A program made the position numbers and the translations under genes. Below are positions 20,574 through 30,286 of a stretch of DNA of 64,000 nucleotides, in pieces (positions within the stretch are counted from its first letter, which is position 1; every line of letters starts with the position of its first letter). This DNA is from Kluyveromyces lactis (taxonomy: Eukaryota > Ascomycota > Saccharomycetes > Saccharomycetales > Saccharomycetaceae), in NCBI RefSeq assembly GCF_000002515.2, contig NC_006042.1, positions 806,001 to 870,000 of the forward strand. Direction: 5' to 3'. Below the pieces are notes generated by a model, which was not told the DNA's origin, searched no databases, and saw only the letters and a list, made by a program, of their open reading frames with translations.

Positions 20574-22685
20574 ATGTTTCTAAGGTTACTCCTCCATACA
20601 TGGAGGAAATGCCGATCAATCCTGCTTTTGCTCATTACTGCAAGCGTTTTATTCTACTATACCTTTGAAAATGAGATTGAGCATCTTAATTCTTTTGCAT
20701 ACACTGATTCTTTACCATTGATTCAGAACCAAGATTCGCATAATGCTCCTGTAGCTGGTTCTGCAGATAAAATTACACACGATGAAATATCCAAGGAGCT
20801 GACCGATAAGTCGAGTTTGTCTGAAAAGAATAAGTATTTCCCCATATTGCTAGAGAATAGCGACGAAGCCTTGAAGTATCGGTCGGAAAATTATGACAGT
20901 AAGGAGCCATTCCACCCCTTCCATCCTTTCTATGAGAAAAAAACTGTTATACCTTACAAACAAATTAGCAAACAGTATCCGCAATTGAATCGAGTGTCAT
21001 CTATTCATTCGAACGCTTTAATAAAGGACGAGCTATTGTATCATTGGACAGCTAGAATAAACCGCATTACAGACCATGCCTACTTGGATTTGCAAACAAA
21101 TATTTCCATTTTGTCTACGGACTCACTTTTACAGCGAAATGAATCACTTCTTACCGTGACCGCTGTACTTAATAAGTTTGATGACCCAATGGATCAACGG
21201 GTCTGGTCATCTGAGATTTTAGGTTCATTATTAGCTGTAATTGGTAATAGGAAAGAGAAGAATCCTGAATTGTTACAGTTGATAACGATAATAGGTGAAA
21301 TGTTGCTCCGCAGTTACGACACTCCAAACTATTTACCGCAGATTCCTTTCTTTTGGAAAACATCTGTCCCAAATCGATACGCTTTCAAAAAGACAAAAAC
21401 TAGCATGTTAGCAACTAATATACTTGAGTTTCTTACTTTGTCACACATAACTAATGACCCACAATTTGACTCAGTTGTTTCTCACTCTTTGCAGACGATG
21501 TCAAGATCCGTGCTTTTATTCGATATAGATTACCTTTTCCCTTCCTTTGTTGACGCAAGTGGTTGTAAACCTTTATCTGATGAAAAAATTGCAAAAGGAG
21601 ACCACCTTCGTGAATCCAACGTTTTGAAGTCTATGCAAAATGGTAAGTATATTCATTGTGTTATCAAGGAATCGCTACTTCCTCAACATAATGTCGATGG
21701 AAATCCCATTACACTGGATACAATCGATTTATACTTGACCGTTTTGAAGGCTTATCATCTTAATAACGGTAATCTGTTTGAGAAAAGAGAGGCTGAAAAG
21801 TCTATCACTAAATCGTTGTTACACTCAATTAAGATGATAAATGACACAATGCTATTTCAGCCGTGGCTTCCATCTGATTTAGAGGATCTTTTGCTTCCAA
21901 CCAGTATTAAAACAAACATTCATTTCGACGTTTTAGAGGATAGAAACGAAGTCTCTATCGGGAAAGAATACAAGGTGACGCCAGATGGTGCTAAAATGAG
22001 TTCACTTTTATCCATATCTAGCGTTTTGTTTAATGATTCATCATTGATCGAGCAAGCAAAGGCTATCACTAAGGGGTATTACGAATTATACAAGTTGTTA
22101 GATCAAATTCCAGATGTTGTGGCATTGGATAGAAAACTTCCTACTTTCGGAATGTTTGATCCAACTGCTAAGATTGCGCTAATCAAATCTGGACACTATA
22201 AATCAAACACCATGCAGCAAGGCGTCAAAATTACGGAAACGACAGAAGACAAATCAAAACACTATACGAACACGGATGCGCACAGCTTCTCACCCAACGT
22301 CAAAGACATAAATGAAGAACAATTGTGTTGGAAGCTGCATACTTGGCCGTTTTATGTCAATGATATGGTGGTATCAACAAGGCCACCTTTCGAACTCATT
22401 GAGTCGTTAATTTATCTTTACAAAATAACCGAAGACTATCAATGGAAGCTCATCGGTGAAGATCTTATGCATAGCATCGAATGGTCACAATTAACCGTAG
22501 CGGATACGGGAAAGTTAGTAAGGTTATTTTATGCATTGTTTGAGGATCACGTTAATATTGATGAATACGTCATAAACAGCAAGTACCATTTCATTGCCAG
22601 ACAATTTGAGGTTAATCCGACTTCTAAACGGATTTATCATACCTTTGACGACATAAAAGAAACCAACAAGCTAATGAACCCGTAA
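20574..22685 (+). CDS. MNL2: Mnl2-like glycosyl hydrolase family 47 protein
   Basis: The 703-residue protein has a short basic N-terminus followed by one hydrophobic anchor (about residues 15-29), giving a type II membrane protein with a lumenal domain. The rest resembles the divergent alpha-1,2-mannosidase fold of Mnl2 (YLR057W), implicated in glycoprotein degradation from the endoplasmic reticulum. It is shorter than S. cerevisiae Mnl2 (849). Assignment rests on gene order (ERG3, MNL2, SHM2) and general similarity; I could not confirm each catalytic acidic residue. Confidence 0.8.
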   Translation: MFLRLLLHTWRKCRSILLLLITASVLFYYTFENEIEHLNSFAYTDSLPLIQNQDSHNAPVAGSADKITHDEISKELTDKSSLSEKNKYFPILLENSDEALKYRSENYDSKEPFHPFHPFYEKKTVIPYKQISKQYPQLNRVSSIHSNALIKDELLYHWTARINRITDHAYLDLQTNISILSTDSLLQRNESLLTVTAVLNKFDDPMDQRVWSSEILGSLLAVIGNRKEKNPELLQLITIIGEMLLRSYDTPNYLPQIPFFWKTSVPNRYAFKKTKTSMLATNILEFLTLSHITNDPQFDSVVSHSLQTMSRSVLLFDIDYLFPSFVDASGCKPLSDEKIAKGDHLRESNVLKSMQNGKYIHCVIKESLLPQHNVDGNPITLDTIDLYLTVLKAYHLNNGNLFEKREAEKSITKSLLHSIKMINDTMLFQPWLPSDLEDLLLPTSIKTNIHFDVLEDRNEVSIGKEYKVTPDGAKMSSLLSISSVLFNDSSLIEQAKAITKGYYELYKLLDQIPDVVALDRKLPTFGMFDPTAKIALIKSGHYKSNTMQQGVKITETTEDKSKHYTNTDAHSFSPNVKDINEEQLCWKLHTWPFYVNDMVVSTRPPFELIESLIYLYKITEDYQWKLIGEDLMHSIEWSQLTVADTGKLVRLFYALFEDHVNIDEYVINSKYHFIARQFEVNPTSKRIYHTFDDIKETNKLMNP

Positions 22686-23000
22686 ATATGTATATATTCG
22701 CATTTGTTATAGCAAGAATGATCATGATTATTTTGTTGAATATGATTCAATTGTTGAATTGAACTACTTAAAAAATATACGAAAAGAGATGCTATTTATA
22801 CATATCATCAATTAGATAAAAGAGATACCATTTGTTGAAAATTAGAACCCAAGTTGATAAAAAAGAGTGTGAATTGCAATTGGTATTACGGATCATCAAT
22901 TTGTTGGATGTCCATAAGAATTGAAATAGGATAGTCATTATTACAGTGTGGAAAGGAAAGAAAACAAGTGTCTGTCAAATATTTTTTAATCCAAGTTCGT
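22686..23000. other. convergent spacer MNL2/SHM2
   Basis: AT-rich 3' region; nothing recognised. Confidence 0.6.
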
Positions 23001-24410
23001 TTACACTGGCAATGGGAATTCACCGGCCCATTGGTAGATTTCGTTCTTCAATTGGGTCAATTCTTCAGAACCTTCGTTGACCTTAGCCTTGAAGTCCTTC
23101 AATTTGTTGGCTTCCTTTGGCAAAGATTGTTGAGTCTTAGCAGCAAATTGAACGGCCTTGTCAATGTAGTCGACGATTCTAGCGAATTCTGGTTCACCGA
23201 AACCTCTAGTAGTCATAGCTGGAGCACCGATACGGACACCACCTGGGACCAAAGCAGATTTGTCACCTGGGATAGAGTTCTTGTTCAAAGCGATGTTGAT
23301 GTTTTCACAAACGTATTCGACACGAGCACCATCGACACCCTTTTCTCTCAAGGAGACTAAGACCATATGGGAGTCAGTACCATCGGACACTAATCTGTAA
23401 CCCAACTTCTTGAAGGACTCTTCTAGAACCTTAGCGTTCTTCAAGACTTGAGTTTGGTACTCCTTGAATTCTGGAGTGTTGGCTTGCTTCAAAGCAGTAG
23501 CCAAGGCAGAGATGGTATGGTTGTGTGGACCACCTTGGTGACCTGGGAAGACGGAGAAGTTGATTGGACCTTCCAAATCGTATGGGATTTCCTTACCAGT
23601 CTTTGGGTTAACAGATCTGATACCTCTTCTGAAGAAGATCATAGCACCTCTTGGACCACGCAAGGACTTGTGAGTAGTGGTAGTGACAATGTCAGCGTAT
23701 TCGAATGGAGATGGAATAACACCAGCAGCGATCAAACCAGAGATGTGAGCCATGTCAACCATCAAGTAAGCACCAACCTTGTCGGCGATTTCTCTCATTC
23801 TCTTGTAGTCGATCAAACGACAGTATGCAGAAGTACCAGCAACCAAGATCTTTGGTCTGTACAAGATGGCATTCTTTTCCAAAGTGTCATAGTCGATGAT
23901 ACCAGTCTTTGGATCAACTCTGTATGGGAAAGATTCGAAGTAAGTGGAGACAGCAGAAATCTTTCTGTTTTCAGTTTGGTAACCGTGAGACAAATGACCA
24001 CCATCTGGCAAGAACAAACCCATCAATCTTTCATGAGGTCTCATCAAGGCTTGGTAGACTTGCAAGTTAGCTGGAGAACCAGACAAAGTTTGGACGTTAA
24101 CACCCCATTTGTCAGCAGTCAAGTTGAAAGCTTCTAGAGCTCTCTTTTGACACAACAATTCCATACGGTCAATGTGTTCGTTACCACCATAGTATCTAGC
24201 ACCTGGATAACCTTCAGAATACTTGTTACACATTGGAGTTCCCAAAGCATCGAAAACAGAGGTAGAGGTGAAGTTTTCAGAAGCAATCAAGACAATAGAG
24301 TGCTTTTGTCTGTCAATTTCATCCTTGATGATTTGTTCGACTTCTGGATCACTTTCAGACAAGTGAGCAGAAACCAAGTTCTTGTGAGAGTCAGATAGAG
24401 CGTATGGCAT
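23001..24410 (-). CDS. SHM2: cytosolic serine hydroxymethyltransferase
   Basis: The 469-residue PLP enzyme interconverts serine plus tetrahydrofolate with glycine plus methylene-tetrahydrofolate. The PLP lysine lies in [13 protein letters not shown] (near residue 248). Length equals that of S. cerevisiae Shm2, and there is no mitochondrial presequence, so it is the cytosolic form. Codon use is strongly biased to preferred codons (AAG, TTG, GGT), as expected for an abundant enzyme. The next gene on the same strand, AGX1, also makes glycine. Confidence 0.97.
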   Translation of the reverse strand: MPYALSDSHKNLVSAHLSESDPEVEQIIKDEIDRQKHSIVLIASENFTSTSVFDALGTPMCNKYSEGYPGARYYGGNEHIDRMELLCQKRALEAFNLTADKWGVNVQTLSGSPANLQVYQALMRPHERLMGLFLPDGGHLSHGYQTENRKISAVSTYFESFPYRVDPKTGIIDYDTLEKNAILYRPKILVAGTSAYCRLIDYKRMREIADKVGAYLMVDMAHISGLIAAGVIPSPFEYADIVTTTTHKSLRGPRGAMIFFRRGIRSVNPKTGKEIPYDLEGPINFSVFPGHQGGPHNHTISALATALKQANTPEFKEYQTQVLKNAKVLEESFKKLGYRLVSDGTDSHMVLVSLREKGVDGARVEYVCENINIALNKNSIPGDKSALVPGGVRIGAPAMTTRGFGEPEFARIVDYIDKAVQFAAKTQQSLPKEANKLKDFKAKVNEGSEELTQLKNEIYQWAGEFPLPV

Positions 24411-25231
24411 CGTTAGATTATTATAGTTGTTGGTTCTATCCTTAATGAAGAGTAGCTTGGAAGAGAAGAAATACTATAAACCTCTAAAACAAAACGAATA
24501 ACAAGGATTCCAAGATAAAACACAATTAGATAAATGGTAGTCCAATATATATACTTGTACACGTTTCCCTCTATCAGGTATCCTTCATATTTATAACGAA
24601 TAAAGGATTTCGTAAGAACTTAATTTTTTTTTTTTTTTCAATTAAAATTTCACAGTAACTTGATCAAAGAATTATGATAATTCTGAAAAAGAAAATTACT
24701 ACGTAAATAAAATCATCGTAAGTACTTTCAGTACTGACAGTAACCTTATTACTTACCCGTTGTAAGATAGAATTAGCTTGGATTGGAACCTGTGAAAAAA
24801 ATTTGGGACTGTTACTTATGTCACTGCTGCTCTGCTGCGCAACGGCAGTAATAGTACCTTCAAGTCATCGGAAAAAAAAACACAGTGATGGTTATGTAGG
24901 AGCACTACACATAGTTGCATACATTTGTGTATAAATTTCGTGGCCCACAAAATAGTAGTGAAATGAGTCGTGATAATACGGGCCTTTGTATCCAATATAT
25001 GACTTGAATGGAGCTGGAGCGGTGATACACACATTTTGAGAGCCACCACTGCATTTCTTGTTCCTTTTTTTTTCACTTTTCACTTCTCGAGATGAGCTTC
25101 CATTTTTGACTTGAAAAGGTTCGACAGTAGACTTGACGAAGAAGAGGCATGGCATTGGCATAAAGAGTTTGACTTGAGTGAGGGAAGGAGTATACAGATC
25201 GTTATATACAAACAGGATGGATTTCCCTAGA
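24411..25231. other. SHM2 promoter and AGX1 3' region
   Basis: A run of 15 T (24624-24638) about 215 bases before SHM2 is a typical nucleosome-excluding element of strong yeast promoters. Minus-strand open frames here are chance frames. Confidence 0.6.
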
Positions 25232-26335
25232 TTAAATAGATTCCTTGATTGCTTCGAATACCTTGTCGATGTGGTGCAAGTTGTCATCGATGGCAGAGAT
25301 ACCCATGTGACCAATTCGGATATACTTGTCCTTGATGCCGGGTAAGATTCCACCGGCGATGACTATACCCTTTGATTTCAAGGAAGAGATCACTTTACCT
25401 GGTTGGTCGACGTATACGGCAGTCAATCCATGAGCGCTGTTGGAATCCTCTGAGACCAAAGTGAGACCCAATTGTTTCAAGTTATTTTTGAACTGGTCAG
25501 AAGTTTTCTTGTTCTTGGCGATTCTGGCCTCGAGTCCATAGGACAAGATTTCTCCAAGGGAGACGTTTAATGCGTTAACTAATTGAATTGATGGAGTAGC
25601 GAAATATTGGCCTACACCAGCTTCGTATGCTTTCATGATTGGGATCCATTTCTTTAAGTTAGCATAGAATCCATGGGTGGATTCGTTGCTCAAAGCGTAT
25701 GATAAGGCGCGTTCACTGATCAAAGAAACACTTAACCCAGAAGGACATGATAACGCCTTTTGAGATGCGGTCAAAACGAAATCGACAGACCATTCGGAGA
25801 ATTTAAATTCTTCGCATCCAATGGAACAAACACCGTCAACAATAATGAAAGTTTCTGGAGAAACTTTCTTCACCAACGAGGTGATTGATGGGAGATCCAA
25901 TAGGGTAGCAGTAGAGGTATCGACGTGAGTCAAAGTGATCAATTGGTATTTCTTGGACTTTAATTGAGATTCAATTTTGTCTAACGCAACGACTTTACCT
26001 GGTTCGCTCTTTAACACATCGACATCAGCACCGTACGTTTTCAAACATTCAGCAAATGAATCTGAGAAGAATCCGGTAGAAATTGTCAACGCTGAGTCTC
26101 CGGACTTTAACAAGTTGTTACCGACGATATCCCATCCTAGGGTACCGGAACCAGAAATGACAATAGGTTGGTCACCAGCATTACTTGTTTGGAAAACTGT
26201 TCTCAACTTTTGCAACGCCCCTTGAAAGATCTTAACAAATTCTGGAGAGGTATGAGCCAACGATTGAATGCTGGCGGCTTCCTCGACAGCCGAAGACACC
26301 ATAATTGGACCTGGAATTAATAATAAATCTGACAT
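25232..26335 (-). CDS. AGX1: alanine:glyoxylate aminotransferase
   Basis: The 367-residue class V PLP aminotransferase converts alanine and glyoxylate to pyruvate and glycine. The PLP lysine is in TASQKALSCPSG (about residue 192). The N-terminus (LLIPGPIMVS) and the C-terminal RIGHMG element are typical. Length is a little below S. cerevisiae Agx1 (385). It stands head-to-tail with SHM2 (821 bases between) and just beyond HAC1 as in YFL030W-YFL031W. Confidence 0.95.
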   Translation of the reverse strand: MSDLLLIPGPIMVSSAVEEAASIQSLAHTSPEFVKIFQGALQKLRTVFQTSNAGDQPIVISGSGTLGWDIVGNNLLKSGDSALTISTGFFSDSFAECLKTYGADVDVLKSEPGKVVALDKIESQLKSKKYQLITLTHVDTSTATLLDLPSITSLVKKVSPETFIIVDGVCSIGCEEFKFSEWSVDFVLTASQKALSCPSGLSVSLISERALSYALSNESTHGFYANLKKWIPIMKAYEAGVGQYFATPSIQLVNALNVSLGEILSYGLEARIAKNKKTSDQFKNNLKQLGLTLVSEDSNSAHGLTAVYVDQPGKVISSLKSKGIVIAGGILPGIKDKYIRIGHMGISAIDDNLHHIDKVFEAIKESI

Positions 26336-27059
26336 GGCTTTTTTGTTTTATTTTCTGGGGTTCTATGAGTCTTTATGCTTAAGTCTATTTTTTTTTGCCC
26401 AACTCTTGCTTGATCCGCTTTGACAATCTATCTAACTTAGTTGGTATAACGGCTTCTGTTATTAGTTATATTTCTTTGCCTCTTGCCTGGCAAAACTTTA
26501 AAGCGACTTGCTCAAAAGAGACTTTTTTAACTGTTCCACATTTAAATGAGTCTTTCGGTCTTTTCTTAATATTGGAGCGCAATCGGATCAAGAAAAAAAG
26601 GTTAGTATGATTCGGAGAAGACCGATTAAAGGACCGACGGAAGAGAAGACAGGATAAAGCAAGATAGAGGTAGTCATGTGACGAAGTAGATTATATCATT
26701 CTGTTCCAAAAACAAAAGAATATCTTTCTGCTATTTAGTGATACTCAACAGTCGCTGCGTAAGGATGAACGCGCGCCACATTAAATACATAAGATACAGA
26801 GAGATACATATATACTTATCTTAAAATAAAATAATATCGTGGATTGTCGAATGTCATGATATGCTGTCATACAAGCACTCTGATTCGGCTGGAATTGTTG
26901 AATGGAAGCCATATAATAGTAGTACCCATTGTAAAAAAAGATTGAATAGTAGTAGAAAACAAAAAGAAGATCCGAAAATGATATAAGAATAAAGGTAAGA
27001 AAAGGGGAAACCAATGTTAAACTTCATGAGAGGCCTCCGTCACCTCTCGAGTGTCTGGT
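26336..27059. other. AGX1 promoter and HAC1 3' untranslated region
   Basis: No gene is seen. The part next to 27059 should be the HAC1 3' untranslated region, where S. cerevisiae carries a stem-loop that docks the mRNA on Ire1; I could not identify an equivalent with confidence. Confidence 0.55.
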
Positions 27060-28211
27060 CTAATCCATAAGATCGTCAAAGTCCACGGCTAACATACTTG
27101 ACTGCGCTTCGGGCAGAGAAGTAAAAAATACTCGCATATACAATGTAAAGACATCACGCTTGTGATATTATCTCTTAACATTTGGCAAAAACACACACAC
27201 AGGTGTTTGACCCTTGAAAAGGGCAAACTGGGAAAGAAGAGAAATGAGAGAGGAATAAAGGAGCTTGTATTAGCTGTGAGACGGCTAGATTTGACTGATT
27301 ATTGACTGGATACAACGTGGTGATCATGTCTCTTCTCTTCTTTCGCATAAGTGTCTGTGTCCTGGTATATGCTGAGTATCGTATACTTTTCATGTTACAA
27401 TCACTGCTGGATTGCGCCATGTGTCAAGGCCGATTGGACTTATTATATCTGATGGTTCAAGTTCAGACAAGTCGGAGTTTAGTTCAGGAGGTACCGTCAA
27501 CAAGAGGTTCCAACCTTCGCCAGTTTCCTGGTTTCTCATATCTATATTTTTGTTGTCGCTGTTGGTACCATCTTCAGCGATGAAGGAAATTCCCACATCG
27601 TTTAGATCAGCATCGCCATTATTTTCTAAAAGCATCGAATGGTCTTCTTCGAGCTTTACCACAGGAGTAGATGATAGTTGGTAATTCTGTTGTCCCAAGA
27701 TGTAATTCAAAGAATTGTTATCTTCGTCAAGCATACCATTGTCAGTTACCATTCCATGCGGTAGATTCGAAGGAGAAGAAGAGGATGAAGAACTACTTAT
27801 TGATGTCGAATGACTTGAATGAGAATAATGGTCCTTCTTATCAGGACTAGACGTTAGACTCTCTGGAGAGTCTAGCATCCCGGTGTTACTGTCATGAGAA
27901 GAAATACTTCCAGAATCACTGACTTGCATTTCTCTCCATTGTTCAACCATCCCGCTAAGCTTCGCGTTATTCTCACTCAAAATATCCAAATCAACCATTT
28001 TCAAAATGCCTTCCAATAGATGACATTTCTCTTCCAACCGTTGCACATGCAAACGTTTCTTCTCACGAGATTGATGTGCAGCCCTACGGTTACGCAAAAT
28101 TCTCTCGATCCTTCTCTGCTCCTTCTCTTCCTGAGTCTTTGCCCGTTTCCTTGGTGGTAATGTGGGCTTAAAGTTCACTGGAATATCACTCACGCTGTTT
28201 TTTCCTGTCAT
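27060..28211 (-). CDS. HAC1: bZIP factor of the unfolded protein response, with Ire1-spliced intron
   Basis: Exon 1 is 28211-27407 (268 codons plus one base) and exon 2 is 27109-27060. Splicing gives 284 residues; without splicing the frame runs to 27390 and gives 273. The bZIP basic region (about residues 22-50, ERILRNRRAAHQSREKKR) and leucine zipper follow a proline-rich start. The middle is Ser-rich. After splicing, the tail changes from AVIVT to EAQSSMLAVDFDDLMD. EAQS also begins exon 2 of S. cerevisiae Hac1, and an acidic-hydrophobic tail fits an activation domain. Order AGX1-HAC1-REX2 fits an unduplicated ancestor. Confidence 0.95.
27110..27406 (-). other. HAC1 non-spliceosomal intron (Ire1/tRNA-ligase type)
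   Basis: The 297-base intron lacks GT-AG spliceosomal ends. At the 5' end a six-pair stem (27397-27402 with 27410-27415) holds the seven-base loop CAGCAGU, cut after its first G. At the 3' end a four-pair GC stem (27102-27105 with 27113-27116) holds loop CCGAAGC, cut after its G. Both loops fit the Ire1 pattern CNGNNGN. The S. cerevisiae intron is 252 bases. Confidence 0.9.
27274..27299 (-). promoter_or_regulatory. intron arm of the HAC1 translational attenuator
   Basis: Bases 27274-27289 of the intron can pair with 28250-28265 of the 5' leader over 16 consecutive pairs including one G-U. After a three-base bulge, 27293-27299 pair with 28243-28249 for seven more. In S. cerevisiae the same kind of leader-intron duplex blocks translation of unspliced HAC1 mRNA. 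Confidence 0.85.
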
Positions 28212-28716
28212 AATGAATTTGTAATATCTTAGCTTCTTATTTATCAGTCTCTAACCGTCTCACAGGTTGTTTATCCCAATACAAGTTATTTTGTCTCTGA
28301 GGGTGGAAGATACTTAAAAAATATATAAGATGAGCAATAGTACATTCTTAAAGCTATCGAAACATGGATTAAGAACACATCATCATATTCAATCTCCTTA
28401 TATACTTTTTCTCACCTGAAACCAAACCGTTAAAAAAGATCTTTGAAAATCTTTCGCTTCCACCCCAGGTCGTTAGGATCAGGATACGTGGGTCATTGCG
28501 ACTGCCAGGAAAAAGCCACCTACACAGAAGTTGACGTAGGAAAACAGTGGCCAAAAACGGTTTCAGTTCTTTTGATATTCTATAAGGGTTATTTTTGGAC
28601 ATGTTTTCCGGGTAATAGAAACGTTGACACGTGATGTCTATTCTATTTTCGTGCCTTGTCCACTGTACTTTTGACATCTTCAGAGACATTTATGAGCATA
28701 TTATATGTATGTACGA
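28212..28716. other. HAC1 leader and promoter, REX2 3' region
   Basis: Besides the attenuator arm, an E-box CACGTG lies at 28628-28633, about 420 bases before the HAC1 ATG. No gene is seen. Confidence 0.55.
28243..28265 (-). promoter_or_regulatory. 5' leader arm of the HAC1 translational attenuator
   Basis: This 23-base segment ends 31 bases before the HAC1 ATG and is complementary to the intron segment 27274-27299. Its closeness to the start codon fits a block on scanning or initiation that is released when the intron is removed. Confidence 0.85.
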
Positions 28717-29637
28717 TCATCTGGCTGATGTTATGACATTATTGCTGCTGTCATCTGCAGAATCAAGTTTGATTTTCTTCTCGGGTTGGGACGAAGTTTC
28801 TAATTCGGGATTTCCCTCGGAATCTCTCTTGTTATCTTCTTTTTCCTTCGCATTCTCAGCTTCTCTTTGTATCTCAGCCTTCCTTCTGTCAACGAATTCT
28901 TTCGTTTCGGTGTCATTTTTGAAATAATGGTTTTCGTAGAACTTCAATTGTTCAATACTCTCCAGGATATCCGCCTTGGCTGTGTGTGCGCCCTTTTTCT
29001 TGTACGTAACGCTTGCTAGTTGTGGGTTATGCCTGCGCGCCACTTCCATGATACTAGATACATCGATAATCCTATAGAACAAATGATCAATCACTTTCGG
29101 GAACTCGTTCAACATGAATAATCGGTCCATGTGTACCGAATTTCCGGCTAGCACACCTTGTCTCTGGTCTGGAATCCATTTCTTGATATAATTTAATAGC
29201 TCTTCCTCCACTTGTTCTCTAGTCTTTACCGAATCCAGTACTTTTTGAGTTAGACCGCTAAATCCATGCTGGTTGATACACCATTCGTTCATGTTGTCCA
29301 TGATGGATTTATCGTAATGGATTACACTCTCGTACCCATCTTCGTCAGCGACGTTTAGTTGTCCATCTGTGATGATACAACATACTTCGATGATTTTGTC
29401 ATTGATATGGTCAAGTCCAGTCATTTCACAATCGATCCATACGATAGGTTGCTTCAACGCACCCGGTATCAGAGCTGCAGGAGGATTCAGCGTCGTGTCA
29501 TTGTTTGAATCGTGTAAAGTAGTCATTATTGTCGTAGGTTGGCTCCAAATTGGACGTTTTTTCAAGTATGGGTTGTAGAACCGCCTTGTTGGTAGTAGAA
29601 TACGTTGGCGTAACCTGGTTCCAATTCCTGTGAACAT
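28717..29637 (-). CDS. REX2: mitochondrial oligoribonuclease Rex2
   Basis: The 306-residue protein is a DEDDh 3'-5' exonuclease that degrades short RNA oligomers in mitochondria. The acidic residues are visible in VWIDCEMTGLD (about residue 67), in GNSVHMDRLF, and in the H-x-D of HTAKADILES. The N-terminus is rich in Arg without acids (MFTGIGTRLRQRI), a good presequence. I chose ATG 29637; the frame opens nine codons earlier at a TTG. A Lys/Glu-rich tail of about 50 residues makes it longer than S. cerevisiae Rex2 (269). Confidence 0.92.
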   Translation of the reverse strand: MFTGIGTRLRQRILLPTRRFYNPYLKKRPIWSQPTTIMTTLHDSNNDTTLNPPAALIPGALKQPIVWIDCEMTGLDHINDKIIEVCCIITDGQLNVADEDGYESVIHYDKSIMDNMNEWCINQHGFSGLTQKVLDSVKTREQVEEELLNYIKKWIPDQRQGVLAGNSVHMDRLFMLNEFPKVIDHLFYRIIDVSSIMEVARRHNPQLASVTYKKKGAHTAKADILESIEQLKFYENHYFKNDTETKEFVDRRKAEIQREAENAKEKEDNKRDSEGNPELETSSQPEKKIKLDSADDSSNNVITSAR

Positions 29638-30286
29638 CCAAAGTTTGATCTCTTTGTTCACCAAAATTTTATAGTCCTAGTGGATTTGCTGGACTAAATG
29701 GTGCAATTATGGATTGTGTGTCCTGATTCAAATGGTGAATAGATTACAACTTATATCCTCCACTCTGTCTAAGATTATGAGATTCTAACTGTTAAACTGT
29801 CTCCTGTAGATTCCCAATTCCGTTTGCCCATCTTGTTTCTTGGATCTATGTATCTCTCTAATGTCAATTTTTCAATTTGCTTAATTTCAATATACAAAAG
29901 TGAAAGGAAGGAATTATTGAACTTGTACCTAAGGATTTCAGGATGATTTTGAATCTATTACAAGTAAGTGGTACCGCATAGTACAAATTGATTCAAATTC
30001 GCGCTCCTATTTGTTGCCAAATCGATTCTCGGTGCTTTGCAGGTAAAATCACCTTGGTTTGCTTCAAAGTAGGCAGATTAAAAGAAGTATTATCCAGCAT
30101 TTTTTGAAGGGGACTCCGTCTTTTAGTTTTTTGTGCGATCCACCTTGGTTTCGCTAGACGTATTGTTATCATAATTTCCCACTCTATTGATCGTCTCCAT
30201 TCTCATTCCGCTTTATAGCTTACTTTTATCCTTTCGATTGTGCCTCCCGAAATATTTTGCTCAACTAAAAGGTAATATATCAAATA
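29638..30286. other. divergent promoter region REX2/RIM15
   Basis: No gene or strong motif recognised in this 649-base spacer. Confidence 0.55.

Noticed and set aside
23448-24137. 229-codon frame antisense to SHM2
   Set aside because: Shadow of a gene with strong codon bias; the sense protein is unmistakable.
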